Shown: positions 1-10,496, numbered from the stretch's first letter. The stretch is 64,000 nucleotides of DNA from Sagittula salina (GCF_017813235.1 NZ_JAGISH010000003.1:357571-421570), one strand, 5' to 3'. Program-made: numbers and translations. Notes: generated by a model from the letters alone, not told the origin.

Positions 1-341
1 AACAGGAGGTAGGTGCGGCCGCTTTTTGGCTGGGCGCACCACGGCCCGTAACAGAGCACCTTCAGCGCGACGCTGCCCTGAAAGGGTTTCGTCCAGCCGT
101 CCGTGTCCAGCGTATGCCCCACCAACTGCCCGCGCAGCCATGTTTCGGGCGGGGTGTCGGCGCTGTCCTTGTGCGATTGCGGCAGGCGGCTCGCGTCAAA
201 GTCGAGGCGGCCCACGGCGGCGCCCCAGCGCTCTGGCGCGGCGTCGACCTTCAGAAAGGTGCGGACGGGATCGGGTGGCAGGCAGGACAACGCACTGGCC
301 TCCGTGGCGGCGAGCGCCGCAAGGAAGGCCAGCCAGCGCAT
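1..341 (-). CDS. Hypothetical secreted protein (partial, C-terminus outside window)
   Basis: The frame is open on the minus strand from an ATG at 341 to the left edge, giving 113 visible codons without a stop. The N-terminus ([17 protein letters not shown]) looks like a short signal peptide, so a periplasmic or exported product is likely. The visible part has several Cys and Trp residues but no family I recognise. The start overlaps the rppH stop by one base (TAATG), so it is probably translated with the upstream rppH-ctpA-gpmI group. Function unknown. Confidence 0.6.
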   Translation of the reverse strand, partial: MRWLAFLAALAATEASALSCLPPDPVRTFLKVDAAPERWGAAVGRLDFDASRLPQSHKDSADTPPETWLRGQLVGHTLDTDGWTKPFQGSVALKVLCYGPWCAQPKSGRTYLL

Positions 342-847
342 TAGAAATGGTCCGAGAAGATGTCGAGCACGCGGGCATAGACGGCGCGCTTGAAGGGCAC
401 GATGTCGCGCAGCACTTCGTCCGGCGCGGACCAGCGCCATTCGGAGAATTCCTGGTGGTCGTCGGCGTCGATGCGCACGTCGGCGTCGGTGCCGTGGAAG
501 CGTAGCAGGAACCATTTCTGCTCCTGCCCCTTGTAGCGGCCCTTCCAGATGCGCGGCACGATGTCATGCGGCAGGTCGTAGGCTATCCAGCCGTCGGTCT
601 CTGCCTCCACCGTCACCAGATGCGGCGGCACGCCGGTTTCCTCCTGCAGTTCGCGCAGGGCGGCGGCGCGCGGGGTTTCCCCCTTGTCGATGCCCCCCTG
701 CGGCATCTGCCAGGCGGGCGGCTCCGAGGGCTGCTGGTCCATGCGCCGACCGACAAAAGCATGGCCTTCGGCGTTCAGCAGCAGCACGCCCACGTTGCGG
801 CGGTATGGCAGGGCGGCGATTTCGTCGGCGGTCAGGGTCTGGGTCAT
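341..847 (-). CDS. rppH: RNA pyrophosphohydrolase (Nudix hydrolase)
   Basis: RppH removes pyrophosphate from 5'-triphosphorylated mRNA in the cytoplasm, which starts 5'-end-dependent decay. The 168-residue product has a Nudix box at about residues 51-73: GGIDKGE, then REL, then EETGV. The flanking PAWQMPQGG and YDLPHD segments are typical of RppH/IalA proteins. I chose the ATG at 847 (MTQTLTADE) over an upstream in-frame codon at 868 because it gives the usual family length. The gene lies 50 bases after ctpA on the same strand, and its stop overlaps the start of the next small gene. Confidence 0.93.
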   Translation of the reverse strand: MTQTLTADEIAALPYRRNVGVLLLNAEGHAFVGRRMDQQPSEPPAWQMPQGGIDKGETPRAAALRELQEETGVPPHLVTVEAETDGWIAYDLPHDIVPRIWKGRYKGQEQKWFLLRFHGTDADVRIDADDHQEFSEWRWSAPDEVLRDIVPFKRAVYARVLDIFSDHF

Positions 848-897
848 GGCAGGGTCCTGCAAAGGCAAGGGGCGGGGTTTCCCCCGCCCTACCCGTT

Positions 898-2238
898 TCA
901 GTCCTTCGGCGCCAGCTTCGACAGCCCCTTCAGGATGTCGATGGCATAGGCCAGCTGGTAATCCTCGTCCCGCAGCTTGGCGGCCTGCTCGGCCTTCTCG
1001 CGGTCGGCCTTGATCTGTTCGATCTCTTCCGGCGTAAGCGAGTCGTTTTCGAGGCTGCCGCGCAGGTCGGCCTCCGAACGGGAGAAGACGTTGGTTTCCT
1101 CCTCTTCCTTCGGCTCCGCGTTGGGATCCCGGCGCGGCTGTTCAACAACGATGTCGGGCGACACGCCGAGGTTCTGGATCGAGCGGCCCGAGGGCGTATA
1201 ATAGCGCGCCGTGGTCAGGCGCATGGCGCCGTCACCCTGCAGTGGCATCACCGTCTGGACCGACCCTTTGCCAAAGGATTTGGTGCCGACGACGATGGCG
1301 CGGTGGTGATCCTGCAGCGCGCCCGAGACGATCTCGGATGCCGAGGCGGAGCCGCCGTTGATCAGCACGACCAGAGGCTTGCCCGAGATCAGGTCGCCCG
1401 GCGTCGCATTGTAGCGGTCGCCGTCCACCGGGTCGCGCCCGCGGGTCGAGACGATTTCACCGGCGTCGAGGAAGGCGTCGGAAACCTTGATCGCCTGGGT
1501 CAGCAGGCCGCCGGGGTTGTTGCGCAGATCGAGCACGACGCCGTTGACCTTGTCCATCCCGCCGGCTTCCTCGACCTGCTTGGCAAGACCCTCCGCGAGG
1601 TTCGGGTAGGTCTGATCGTTGAAGGTGGTCACGCGCAGCACGACGGTATCGCCCTCCGTGCGGGCGCGCACGGCGGTCAGCTTGATCGTGTCGCGGATGA
1701 TCGACACGTCGAAGGGCTCTTCCTCGCCCTCGCGCACGACGGAAATAAGGATTTCCGACCCGACCGGGCCGCGCATCAGGTCGACCGCCTCGTCCAGCGT
1801 CAGGCCCAGAACGGATTCACCATCGACGTGGGTGATGAAGTCGCCCGCCTCGATCCCGGCCTCCATCGCCGGGGTGCCGTCGATGGGAGAGACGACCTTG
1901 ACGAACCCATCCTCTTGCGTGACCTCGATCCCCAGACCGCCGAATTCGCCACGCGTCTGCACGCGCATGTCGGCGGCATCGTCGGGCGGCAGGTAGGAGG
2001 AGTGCGGATCGAGCGATGTCAGCATCCCGTTGATCGCTGCCTCGATCAGCTTCTTCTCGTCCACGTCCTCGACGTACTGCGAGCGGATGCGCTCGAAGAT
2101 GTCACCGAAGAGGTCGAGCTGCTGGTAGACGGAGGGGTCGTTTTCCTGCTGTTGCGCCAGCAGGGGACCAACGAATTGCGTGGTTGCCACCACGGAGGCC
2201 AGACTTCCCGCGAGGGCGGCCATCACGAATTTCTGCAT
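898..2238 (-). CDS. ctpA: S41 family C-terminal processing peptidase (CtpA)
   Basis: This is a periplasmic serine protease that trims C-termini of envelope proteins and is often linked to peptidoglycan hydrolase control. It has 446 residues. An N-terminal signal or anchor segment covers about 1-29, a PDZ domain about 95-175, and an S41 catalytic core follows. The core holds the motif GGSASASEI, in which Ser299 is the likely nucleophile, and SFGKGSVQ, in which Lys324, 25 residues on, is the likely general base. That spacing is the one known for the family. The ATG at 2238 follows AAGGGATGAGAA. It starts three bases after the EnvC-like gene ends, so the two are probably co-transcribed. Confidence 0.95.
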   Translation of the reverse strand: MQKFVMAALAGSLASVVATTQFVGPLLAQQQENDPSVYQQLDLFGDIFERIRSQYVEDVDEKKLIEAAINGMLTSLDPHSSYLPPDDAADMRVQTRGEFGGLGIEVTQEDGFVKVVSPIDGTPAMEAGIEAGDFITHVDGESVLGLTLDEAVDLMRGPVGSEILISVVREGEEEPFDVSIIRDTIKLTAVRARTEGDTVVLRVTTFNDQTYPNLAEGLAKQVEEAGGMDKVNGVVLDLRNNPGGLLTQAIKVSDAFLDAGEIVSTRGRDPVDGDRYNATPGDLISGKPLVVLINGGSASASEIVSGALQDHHRAIVVGTKSFGKGSVQTVMPLQGDGAMRLTTARYYTPSGRSIQNLGVSPDIVVEQPRRDPNAEPKEEEETNVFSRSEADLRGSLENDSLTPEEIEQIKADREKAEQAAKLRDEDYQLAYAIDILKGLSKLAPKD

Positions 2239-2241
2239 TTC

Positions 2242-3369
2242 TCATCCCTTGTCGGTTGCGAACCACAGCAGTGGATCGTCGGGCGCGTCGCCCTCTCTGA
2301 CCTCTATGTAAAGCGTTTCCGAACGGCCAGCGCCACCCCCTTCACTTTCAGTTGACGCATTTGTGGGAGCCGGCATCAGCCCCACCGGAGAGCCCGCAGG
2401 CAGGACCTCTCCGATCTGGCCGTAGACCACGTCGAGTCCGGCCAGCACAAAGAGCACATCAGGCGAAGGTTCAAGAATGGTTACCAGACCATAATCCAAC
2501 AGCGGGCCGTTGTAGCGGATCGTCGCGGCGGTGGGGGTGGTCACCAGCGCCCCGGGGCGCGCCGCCAGCACGATGCCGGGCCGCGCGACGCCCGCCGCAT
2601 CCGGATCGCCCGCGCGGCGCAGCACGACGCCGCGGACCGGCAGGGACAGCGTGCCCTTCAACGCGTGGATGTCGGGCATGGGCGGACCGCCCTGATCCTC
2701 CTCGGCCGGGATCTGGCTGAGTCCGTCGGCAAAGCCCTGCAGGGTTTCGGTGGCCGAGATCAGGATGGCGGTGCGGATGGGGTCCTCGGTAAAGCGCTGT
2801 GGCAGGTCGGTGCGGTCGGCGATGGCCTGCGACAGTTCCGTACGGGCCTGCTGAACGCCCTGCAGCCCCTCCGCCAGCCGCTGCGCCGCGTTCTGCTGCA
2901 GCTTGCGCAGGGCCTGCACCTCTTCGAGGTCCGCGCGCAGGTCGGCGGCGCGCTGCGCAAGGCCGGGCGTCACGGCAGCCACCAACATGCCCGACCGCGC
3001 CGCGCCCAGAGGCCCCTGCGGATGCACAAGCGCGCCGGGCGAGGCGCGTCCGCTCATGGCGGTCAGCACGCCCAGCAGCTGGGAAATCTCCTGCTCCTGC
3101 GCCTGAAGTTTCCGGGTAAGCTCCGTCTCGCGGATGGCGGCGGCGCGCAGGCCCTCGCGCATGGCTGCAAGCCCGTCCTCATAGGCGCGGATCGTGTCCG
3201 TCAACGCAGCGACGCGGTCGGCGGCGTCCTCCGCGCTGTCCAGCAGGACGGAGGCCGCTTCCAGATCCTCGGCGGCACGGCGCGCGTCGGCGCCCGCGTC
3301 CTGCGCCAGCGCAGGCGGTACCCCGAGGGTTCCCGTCAGCAGGATCAGAAGGAGGGCGAGGCGCTTCAC
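2242..3369 (-). CDS. EnvC-like murein hydrolase activator with degenerate M23 (LytM) domain
   Basis: EnvC-type proteins sit in the periplasm, carry coiled coils and activate amidases for daughter-cell separation. This 375-residue product starts at GTG 3369 (VKRLALLLILLTG), giving a signal peptide. The GTGA overlaps the gpmI stop by four bases. Residues about 30-215 are rich in Glu, Arg, Gln and Ala in a coiled-coil pattern. The C-terminal part resembles an M23 barrel (GIVLAARPGALV, YGLVTILEP, LYIEVREG), but I see no HxxxD or HxH zinc ligands. It is therefore probably non-catalytic, as in E. coli EnvC. The longer in-frame extension upstream lies inside gpmI and was rejected. Confidence 0.82.
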   Translation of the reverse strand: MKRLALLLILLTGTLGVPPALAQDAGADARRAAEDLEAASVLLDSAEDAADRVAALTDTIRAYEDGLAAMREGLRAAAIRETELTRKLQAQEQEISQLLGVLTAMSGRASPGALVHPQGPLGAARSGMLVAAVTPGLAQRAADLRADLEEVQALRKLQQNAAQRLAEGLQGVQQARTELSQAIADRTDLPQRFTEDPIRTAILISATETLQGFADGLSQIPAEEDQGGPPMPDIHALKGTLSLPVRGVVLRRAGDPDAAGVARPGIVLAARPGALVTTPTAATIRYNGPLLDYGLVTILEPSPDVLFVLAGLDVVYGQIGEVLPAGSPVGLMPAPTNASTESEGGGAGRSETLYIEVREGDAPDDPLLWFATDKG

Positions 3370-4871
3370 CGGATCAGGCTCTTTCCAGTCATTTCCTCGG
3401 GCTGCGGCAGGTCCATCAGTTGCAGCAGCGTCGGCGCCACGTCGGCAAGGCGGCCATCGGTCACCCGCGTACCCTCGGGTGCGCCAAACAGGATGACGGG
3501 GACGAGGTTCGTGGTGTGCGCGGTGTGGGGCCCGCCGGTTTCCGGGTCGACCATGGTTTCGCAATTGCCGTGGTCGGCGATGACCAGGAGCGCGCCGCCG
3601 GTCTGTTCCAGCTTCGCCACCACCCGGCCCAGGCCCGCGTCCACCGCCTCGCAGGCCTTGATCGCGGCATCCAGATCGCCGGTATGGCCCACCATGTCGG
3701 GGTTGGCATAGTTCACCACGATCAGGTCATAGCCATGGTCGATCGCCTCGAGGAACTTCTCCGTCACCTCGCCCGACGACATCTCGGGCTGAAGATCATA
3801 GGTGGCGACCTTTGGCGATTTCGGCATGAAGCGGTCTTCGTTCTCTTCGGGCGTTTCCTTGCCGCCGTTCAGGAAGAAAGTGACATGCGGATATTTCTCG
3901 GTTTCCGCCAGCCGGTACTGGGTCTTGCCGTGCTTCGCCGTCCATTCGCCCAGCGTGTTGACGATCTTCTGCTTGGGGTATGCGGTGGTCATGTAGGCTT
4001 TGTGCGCGTCAGAGTAGTCCACCATCCCAAGGCGGGCAGAAAGGTCCTTTCTCTGCCGTTCGAAGCCGTCAAAGGCGGGGTCGCCAATGGCGGCAAGGAT
4101 CTCTCGCGCGCGGTCGGCGCGGAAGTTGACAAAGAAGAGCCCGTCGTTCGCCTGCATCCCCCGATACCCGTCGATGACGAAGGGCAGGATGAATTCGTCC
4201 GCCTTGTCAGCCGCATAGGAGGCCCTGATACCCGTGAGGGCGTCGGGCTGCGCCGGGGCGTCGCCCTCTACGGCGGCGCGGTAGGCCTTTTCCACCCGGT
4301 CCCAGCGATTGTCGCGGTCCATGGCGTAGTAGCGCCCGGAAACGGTGGCGATCCGAGCGCCCTCCGGCAGGGCCGCGGCGAAACGCGCCACCTGGTCCAC
4401 GGCAGAGGTGGGCGCGACGTCGCGCCCGTCGGTGATGACGTGGATGTGCACGCAAAGGCCCTTGTCGGTCAGCACTTTCGCCGCTGCCAGAAGGTGGTCG
4501 GTATGGGCATGCACGCCGCCGTCCGAGGTCAGGCCCATGACATGCGCCTCTCCCTCCGCATCCCGGACGGTCGCGGCGAAATCGAGGATCGCCTTGTTCT
4601 CGAAAAAGGACCCGTCTTCGATGGCGAGGTCGATCTGGCCGAGGTCCATGGCCACCACGCGGCCCGCGCCGATGTTGGTGTGGCCGACCTCGGAGTTGCC
4701 CATCTGTCCGGTGGGCAGGCCCACGTCGGGTCCGTGGGTGATCAGCGTGGCATGTGGACAGGTCGCCATGAGCCGGTCGACGGTCGGGGTGTCGGCCAGC
4801 GCGGGGGCGTTGTTCGCGGTCTCTTCGCGCAGGCCCCAGCCGTCGAGAATGGTGAGGATGACGGGTTTCAT
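3366..4871 (-). CDS. gpmI: 2,3-bisphosphoglycerate-independent phosphoglycerate mutase
   Basis: GpmI interconverts 3- and 2-phosphoglycerate in glycolysis and gluconeogenesis using two metal ions and a phosphoserine intermediate. The product has 501 residues, close to the family norm. Visible signatures are the N-terminal metal-binding ILDGWG, the active-site serine in GNSEVGHTNIGAGR (Ser60), MDRDNRW, NFRADRARE, NYANPDMVGHTGD and ADHGNCE. The gene heads the minus-strand run gpmI-envC-like-ctpA-rppH and overlaps the next gene by four bases. It is divergent from mipA, with about 150 bases between them. Confidence 0.97.
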   Translation of the reverse strand: MKPVILTILDGWGLREETANNAPALADTPTVDRLMATCPHATLITHGPDVGLPTGQMGNSEVGHTNIGAGRVVAMDLGQIDLAIEDGSFFENKAILDFAATVRDAEGEAHVMGLTSDGGVHAHTDHLLAAAKVLTDKGLCVHIHVITDGRDVAPTSAVDQVARFAAALPEGARIATVSGRYYAMDRDNRWDRVEKAYRAAVEGDAPAQPDALTGIRASYAADKADEFILPFVIDGYRGMQANDGLFFVNFRADRAREILAAIGDPAFDGFERQRKDLSARLGMVDYSDAHKAYMTTAYPKQKIVNTLGEWTAKHGKTQYRLAETEKYPHVTFFLNGGKETPEENEDRFMPKSPKVATYDLQPEMSSGEVTEKFLEAIDHGYDLIVVNYANPDMVGHTGDLDAAIKACEAVDAGLGRVVAKLEQTGGALLVIADHGNCETMVDPETGGPHTAHTTNLVPVILFGAPEGTRVTDGRLADVAPTLLQLMDLPQPEEMTGKSLIR

Positions 4872-5023
4872 GGGTTCTCCCTTTGGCGGCCTTCAGGGGC
4901 GGTTTACCAGAGCATGGAAAGGATGTGGAGTGGGCAGGTAAGCAACTCGTGGCGGCGGGGCGGATCCGTGCTAGATAGCGCAGAAGCCGAATACGCGCTT
5001 GTTTCCCGATTGGAGCCTCCGCC

Positions 5024-5761
5024 ATGTCCCTGACCGCCCGTTTTGTCGTTTTTTCCCTGACACTTGGCTGTGCCGCGCCCGCTGTCGCGCAGGACCGCGC
5101 GCTGGCCTTTGAGCTGGGATTCGGGGTGCAGTCGGCGCCCGCCTACGAGGGATCGGACGAGTATGTCGCGGCGCCCGCCCTGTCGGGATCGGTGTCGACC
5201 TTCCGGATGCTGGGACTGAACGTGGATCGCGGCGACGGCATGGGGTTCGGCTTTGGCCCGTCGTTCCGGGTGCTGCCGGAGCGCACGGCGAAGGATCACC
5301 CGCGCCTGACCGGCATCGCGAACGTGGACGCGGCGTTCGAACTGGGCGCGCGGGTGTCGTGGCGCTGGGAGGGCGTGGAAGCCTGGACTGCGGTGCGCAA
5401 GGGCGTGACCGGCCACGACGGCGTGGTGGCGGATGTGGGTTCGGACATCGTGCATGACTACGGCCAGGGCACCGAGGTCCGCTTTGGCCCGCGGCTGTCG
5501 ATGGCGAACAACGAATATGCCTCGACCTATTTCTCGGTGCCCGCGGGCGCGGCGCTGCCCGCCTACTCGGCGGGGGCGGGACTCTACAAGGTCGGGCTGG
5601 AACTGGGCGTCCGCCACGATTTCAACGATGCATGGGCCGTGAAGGGCACGGTGGGATGGGACCGCCTTGTCGGAGACGTCGGGGACTCGCCGGTAGTGCA
5701 GTCGCGGGACAGCGGCTCCGTGGGCGTGCAGGTGATCCGGTCGTTTGATTTCAGGTTTTAA
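5024..5761 (+). CDS. MipA/OmpV family outer-membrane protein
   Basis: MipA/OmpV proteins are small outer-membrane beta barrels; some act as scaffolds for murein enzymes. This 245-residue product has a signal peptide (cleavage near APAVAQ, about residue 22). It then shows the family hallmarks: alternating polar/hydrophobic strands, an early GSDEY segment, a late GLYKVGLELGVRHDF segment, and a terminal aromatic (SFDFRF) typical of barrel proteins. The ATG at 5024 is the first good start. It is followed by the AT-rich insert. The specific role is not known from sequence. Confidence 0.85.
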   Translation: MSLTARFVVFSLTLGCAAPAVAQDRALAFELGFGVQSAPAYEGSDEYVAAPALSGSVSTFRMLGLNVDRGDGMGFGFGPSFRVLPERTAKDHPRLTGIANVDAAFELGARVSWRWEGVEAWTAVRKGVTGHDGVVADVGSDIVHDYGQGTEVRFGPRLSMANNEYASTYFSVPAGAALPAYSAGAGLYKVGLELGVRHDFNDAWAVKGTVGWDRLVGDVGDSPVVQSRDSGSVGVQVIRSFDFRF

Positions 5762-5840
5762 AGGGGTGGTCGAATTTATTCTTGCGTAGGTGTCTCAGTC
5801 GTGGCCAGATGACTATCCATTTTTACATCTGGAATTGTTC

Positions 5841-6176
5841 ATGCCCGACACGCCCCAATCTTTACCTGAGCTACGTCCAGTCCCCGTAAGATTCTTGGAA
5901 CGGCGCCAAACCAAGACTGCGAAACTTCTTGGAAACACTCAGCCAGATACATACCTCAAAGCCCGCAACCAAGAATACAATTACGACTTCAAACGGCAAT
6001 TTTTCGTTTCAACTGTATCCGTAGAAACGTCCGGGTACAGCACATACAACCGAATGACGATTACTGCCACAACAACCTCGGGGCGGTCCATAAAAATCAC
6101 CTCGAAACTTCGAGATGATCGCTTTAACTTTATAATCAATGCGTTTTGCACAAGCTTCACCATACAACCCGAATAG
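5841..6176 (+). CDS. Hypothetical protein ending at an in-frame TAG (upstream half of a split frame)
   Basis: This 111-residue frame starts at ATG 5841, with GGAA six bases upstream. A GTG at 5790 is an alternative start. It ends at TAG 6174-6176. The product is soluble-looking and polar with no signal peptide. Its second half alternates beta-prone stretches (FFVSTVSVETS, MTITATTTSGRSIKIT). I do not recognise the family. Base composition is clearly AT-richer than the neighbours. The same frame stays open beyond the TAG to 7094, so this may be only the N-terminal domain of one longer protein. Confidence 0.5.
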   Translation: MPDTPQSLPELRPVPVRFLERRQTKTAKLLGNTQPDTYLKARNQEYNYDFKRQFFVSTVSVETSGYSTYNRMTITATTTSGRSIKITSKLRDDRFNFIINAFCTSFTIQPE

Positions 6177-7094
6177 AAATGGGCTTCAACAGCCTACCTT
6201 AAGAGTGTTGAAATTCTTGCGTACACAGTAGATTCCTTCGCCAAGCTGGAACGCGCTGTCGGAGAAATCGAAGATGCGAAAGAAAGGCTGACAAAGCGTG
6301 AAGATAAAATCGCCGCTCTAGAAAAATCAAGTGCCGCTCTACAACTCGAGGCCAAAGAGCTGTCTGAGAAAATTGGAAGCCATAGGGCAGAAATAAGCAC
6401 TCAAACAGAGAAGCTTGCCGCCGGTCAAAAAGAGCTGACCGACGCCGAAGAGGCGACGACAAGATTGATTGGGGAGAGACGCCGCTTATCCGATGAAATT
6501 CAAAGACTTACTGACACAAGAGACAACACTTCCTCCGATTTGGAAAAGGTGAAGACAGAACTCAAAATGTTCCCAAGCGATCTCGCTGGATATATCGAGG
6601 AAGGGGCGAGAAATATTAAGATTTACGCAGCCCTCTCCACACCATTCGTAATCGTAATCTTGTTTGTGACTTGGAGTCTATTTTTCAGTGCAATCGACTT
6701 AACGGTGATCTGGAGAGACACCGGAGAAGAAATAGACGTCTGGAGCATCTTCCTGACAAGACTTCCGTTTGTGATTGTCGCGGTCACGCTTTTAGAAGTA
6801 TGCGGCTATACAGTTGGTCGCTTCATATACGAGATCATCAAGATCAACAGGCAGAGAATTGCGATGCAAAAGCTGAGCATAATCGCGAAGGACATATCAA
6901 CGCTCTCGGCGAAAAACACAGAGCTTACAGATGATGAGATTTTCGAAAGAGAAACGGCCCTTAAAATGGAACTTCTTCGCGACCATCTTAAGGACGATTT
7001 GACTCAGGATTTCAGCTATTCAGGGACAGCGTTCCAGTCTGTTGCGAAAGCAATCTCCGGAAAGCTGTCCTCGAAACAGCTAAGCGCTGAGTAG
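6177..7094 (+). pseudogene. Coiled-coil, two-TM protein lacking its own start (downstream half of a split frame)
   Basis: After TAG 6174-6176 the same frame stays open for 305 codons to the stop at 7094. The first 96 codons contain no ATG, GTG or TTG; the first usable start is TTG at 6465. Yet this start-less part already reads as a long heptad-like coiled coil (KLERAVGEIEDAKERL, KIAALEKSSAALQLE), so it looks like coding sequence. Two strong hydrophobic segments follow (IKIYAALSTPFVIVILFVTW and RLPFVIVAVTLLEVCGYTV), then a charged C-terminal tail. It is probably an inner-membrane protein if made. I cannot name a family. It may be a nonsense-mutated gene or a stop-readthrough product. Confidence 0.5.
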
Positions 7095-7100
7095 CCCTCG

Positions 7101-10100
7101 TCACCCCTGCAGCGACTTCACCACCAGCTCCCCCTCTTCCCGCGCCTTGATGGCCAGGGCTGCGGCGTGGGCGCCTGCGGCCGTGGTGAAGTAGGGGATC
7201 TTGTCGTAGAGCGCGACGGAGCGGATCTCGCGGCTGTCCTCCACCGCGGCGGAGCCTTCGGTGGTGTTCAGAACCAGCTGGATGCCGCCGTCCTTCATCA
7301 GGTCGACGATGTTCGGGCGGCCCTCGTAGACCTTCTTCACGAGGTCGCAGGCGATGCCCTGGCCCTTCAGGAAGGCGGCGGTGCCGCTGGTGGCGACCAG
7401 CCTGAAGCCCATGTCCGACAGAACCTGCGCGGCCTCGACCATCTGCACGGTCTTGTCCTCGTCCTTCACGGAGATGAAGACCGCGCCCTCGGTCGGCAGG
7501 TGGTTGCCCGCGCCCATCTGCGCCTTCAGGAAGGCGCGCGGGAAGGAGCGGTCCCAGCCCATGACCTCGCCGGTCGAGCGCATTTCCGGGCCGAGGATCG
7601 TGTCCACACCGGGGAAGCGGGCGAAGGGCAGCACGGCTTCCTTCACCGAGAACCACGGCATGTTCGGGTCGGCCAGCGTCATCTGGTCGGCGATAGGCAT
7701 GTCGGTGTCGTAGTCGGCATTCTCCGGGTAGCCTTCGCGCATGGGGAAGGCCGACAGCTTTTCCCCCGCCATGATGCGCGCGGCGATGGAGGCGATGGCG
7801 CTGTCCGTCGCCTTTGCCACGAAGGGCACGGTGCGGGAGGCGCGCGGGTTGACCTCGATCAGGTAGATCTCGTCGTTCTTGATGGCGAACTGCACGTTCA
7901 TCAGGCCGACGACGTTCAGCGCGCGGGCGAGCGCGTGGGTCTGTTCCTTCACCTGCTCGATGATGTCGGCGGACAGCGAGTAGGGCGGCAGCGAGCAGGC
8001 GGAGTCGCCGGAGTGCACGCCGGCCTCCTCGATGTGCTGCATGATGCCCGCGACGTGGACGTTTTCGCCGTCGCACAGCGCGTCGACATCCAGTTCGGTC
8101 GCGCCGGAGAGGTAGCTGTCCAGCAGCACGGGGCTGTCGCCGGAAACCACCACGGCGTCGCGGATGTAGCGTTTCAGCTGATCCATGTCGCGCACGATCT
8201 CCATGGCGCGGCCGCCCAGCACGTAGGAGGGGCGGATCACCAGCGGGAAGCCGATCTTCCCGGCGATCTTGAAGGCCTCTTCGTCGGTGGAGGCAATGCC
8301 GTTGACGGGCTGCTTCAGGCCGAGGTCGTTGACGAGGTTGAGGAAGCGGTCGCGGTCTTCGGCAAGGTCGATGCTGTCAGGCGTGGTGCCGAGGATCGGG
8401 ATCCCCGACTCCTCCAGCGCGTTGGCCAGTTTCAGCGGGGTCTGACCACCGAACTGCACGATGACGCCGTGCAGGGTGCCGCGCTTCTGCTCCACCCGCA
8501 GGATTTCCATGACGTGTTCAAAGGTGAGCGGTTCGAAATACAACCGATCGGAGGTATCGTAGTCGGTCGACACGGTCTCCGGGTTGCAATTGATCATGAT
8601 GGTTTCATAACCCTGATCCGAGAGGGCAAAGCAGGCGTGGCAACAGCAGTAGTCGAACTCGATCCCCTGGCCGATGCGGTTCGGACCACCGCCGAGGACA
8701 ACGACCTTCTTGCGCTCGCTGGGGCGCGCCTCGCATTCCACCTCGCCCATCATCGGCTCTTCGTAGGTGGAGTACATGTAGGGGGTCTGCGCCTCGAATT
8801 CGGCGGCGCAGGTGTCGATGCGCTTGAACACGGCGTTGACGCCGAGGTTCTGGCGGGCGCGGCGCACCTGACCTTCGTCACGGCCGGTGAGTTCGGCAAG
8901 GCGGGCATCGGTAAAGCCCATCATCTTTAGCTGGCGCAGACCGTATTCGGTGACCGGCAGGCCGTTGCGGCGGACCTCGGCCTCGGCCTCGACGATCTCG
9001 CGGATGCGGGCCAGGAACCACGGGTCATAGGACGTAACGCCCTGGATCTCGTCGTTCGACAGGCCGTGGCGCATGGCCTGGGCGATGGTGCGCAGACGGT
9101 CGGGGGTGGCCTCCGAAAGTGCCTTGACCACGGCGGCGCGACCTTCGGAGCCGACGGCCTCCCACTGGCCTTCCTTCAGACCGGGGATGACGACCTCGTT
9201 GAAGCCGGTCAGGCCGGATTCCATCGAGGCCAGTGCCTTTTGCATGGATTCGTGGATGGTGCGACCGATGGCCATGGCCTCGCCCACGGATTTCATCGCC
9301 GTGGTGAGGTATGGCTGCGAGCCGGGGAATTTTTCAAACGCGAACTTCGGGATCTTTGTCACGACGTAGTCGATGGTCGGCTCGAAAGAGGCCGGCGTGA
9401 CCTTGGTGATGTCGTTGTCCAGCTCGTCCAGCGTGTACCCCACGGCGAGTTTGGCTGCGATCTTCGCGATGGGGAAGCCGGTCGCCTTCGACGCCAGCGC
9501 GGAGGAGCGGGAAACGCGGGGGTTCATCTCGATCACGACCATGCGACCGTTTTCCGGGTTCACTGCCCATTGCACGTTCGAGCCGCCGGTTTCCACGCCG
9601 ATTTCGCGCAGCACGGCAATCGAGGCCGTGCGCATCATCTGGTATTCCTTGTCGGTCAGCGTCAGCGCGGGGGCCACCGTGATGGAATCCCCGGTGTGCA
9701 CGCCCATGGGATCGACGTTCTCGATGGAACAGACGATGATCGCGTTGTCCGCGCGGTCGCGGACGACCTCCATTTCATATTCTTTCCAGCCCAGCAGCGA
9801 TTCATCGACGAGGATCTGGCCAACCGGCGAGGCATCCATGCCGGAGCGGCAGTAGTGGATGTAATCCTCGCGGTTGTAGGCCACGCCGCCGCCGGTGCCG
9901 CCCAGGGTGAAGGCGGGGCGGATGATGGCGGGCAGGCCGATGTCCTGCAGCGCATCCAGCGCCATTTCCACGCCCTTGTTCAGGTCGCGTTTGCCGTTGT
10001 CCTTCTTCGGCGCGGTGATGATGGTGGCCTTCGGGTTTTCCAGCCCGATGCGGTCCATCGCCTCGCGGAAAAGCTTGCGGTCCTCGGCCATCTCGATGGC

Positions 10101-10463
10101 TTCGCGCTTGGCACCGATCATTTCGACATTGTATTTTGCCAGCACGCCCATTTCCTCGAGCGCGAGCGAGGTGTTCAGGCCGGTCTGACCACCCATGGTG
10201 GGCAGCAGCGCGTCGGGGCGCTCCTTTTCGATGATCTTGGCGACCACTTCGGGCGTGATGGGTTCGATATAGGTGGCGTCCGCCAGTCCCGGATCGGTCA
10301 TGATCGTCGCCGGGTTGGAGTTCACGAGGATGACGCGGTAACCTTCTTCGCGCAGGGCCTTGCAGGCCTGTGCGCCGGAGTAGTCGAACTCGCAGGCCTG
10401 CCCGATGACGATGGGCCCGGCGCCGATGATCATGATGGATTTGATATCGGTACGTTTGGGCAT
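7101..10463 (-). CDS. carB: Carbamoyl-phosphate synthase large subunit
   Basis: CarB makes carbamoyl phosphate from bicarbonate, ATP and ammonia delivered by CarA, feeding arginine and pyrimidine synthesis. The 1120-residue product has the duplicated layout: two biotin-carboxylase-like/ATP-grasp halves and a C-terminal MGS-like allosteric domain. Visible are the N-terminal [20 protein letters not shown], its second-half counterpart [19 protein letters not shown], and the ATP-grasp segments [10 protein letters not shown] and [19 protein letters not shown] / [19 protein letters not shown]. The ATG at 10463 (MPKRTDIK) has a GAGGT ribosome site. The upstream codon at 10472 is less likely. carA is not in the window. 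Confidence 0.98.
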   Translation of the reverse strand: MPKRTDIKSIMIIGAGPIVIGQACEFDYSGAQACKALREEGYRVILVNSNPATIMTDPGLADATYIEPITPEVVAKIIEKERPDALLPTMGGQTGLNTSLALEEMGVLAKYNVEMIGAKREAIEMAEDRKLFREAMDRIGLENPKATIITAPKKDNGKRDLNKGVEMALDALQDIGLPAIIRPAFTLGGTGGGVAYNREDYIHYCRSGMDASPVGQILVDESLLGWKEYEMEVVRDRADNAIIVCSIENVDPMGVHTGDSITVAPALTLTDKEYQMMRTASIAVLREIGVETGGSNVQWAVNPENGRMVVIEMNPRVSRSSALASKATGFPIAKIAAKLAVGYTLDELDNDITKVTPASFEPTIDYVVTKIPKFAFEKFPGSQPYLTTAMKSVGEAMAIGRTIHESMQKALASMESGLTGFNEVVIPGLKEGQWEAVGSEGRAAVVKALSEATPDRLRTIAQAMRHGLSNDEIQGVTSYDPWFLARIREIVEAEAEVRRNGLPVTEYGLRQLKMMGFTDARLAELTGRDEGQVRRARQNLGVNAVFKRIDTCAAEFEAQTPYMYSTYEEPMMGEVECEARPSERKKVVVLGGGPNRIGQGIEFDYCCCHACFALSDQGYETIMINCNPETVSTDYDTSDRLYFEPLTFEHVMEILRVEQKRGTLHGVIVQFGGQTPLKLANALEESGIPILGTTPDSIDLAEDRDRFLNLVNDLGLKQPVNGIASTDEEAFKIAGKIGFPLVIRPSYVLGGRAMEIVRDMDQLKRYIRDAVVVSGDSPVLLDSYLSGATELDVDALCDGENVHVAGIMQHIEEAGVHSGDSACSLPPYSLSADIIEQVKEQTHALARALNVVGLMNVQFAIKNDEIYLIEVNPRASRTVPFVAKATDSAIASIAARIMAGEKLSAFPMREGYPENADYDTDMPIADQMTLADPNMPWFSVKEAVLPFARFPGVDTILGPEMRSTGEVMGWDRSFPRAFLKAQMGAGNHLPTEGAVFISVKDEDKTVQMVEAAQVLSDMGFRLVATSGTAAFLKGQGIACDLVKKVYEGRPNIVDLMKDGGIQLVLNTTEGSAAVEDSREIRSVALYDKIPYFTTAAGAHAAALAIKAREEGELVVKSLQG

Positions 10464-10496
10464 GGGGGACACCTCGTCTGGACGGCATGAGTGATG

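Noticed and set aside
805-2355. 516-codon plus-strand frame over ctpA
   Set aside because: It is a mirror of the real ctpA gene in GC-rich DNA. The translation is His/Arg/Gly-rich without domains, while the minus strand has a complete S41 protease.
6194-6462. Minus-strand frames in the AT-rich insert
   Set aside because: They overlap the coiled-coil coding pattern on the plus strand and have no supporting start context or recognisable protein features.
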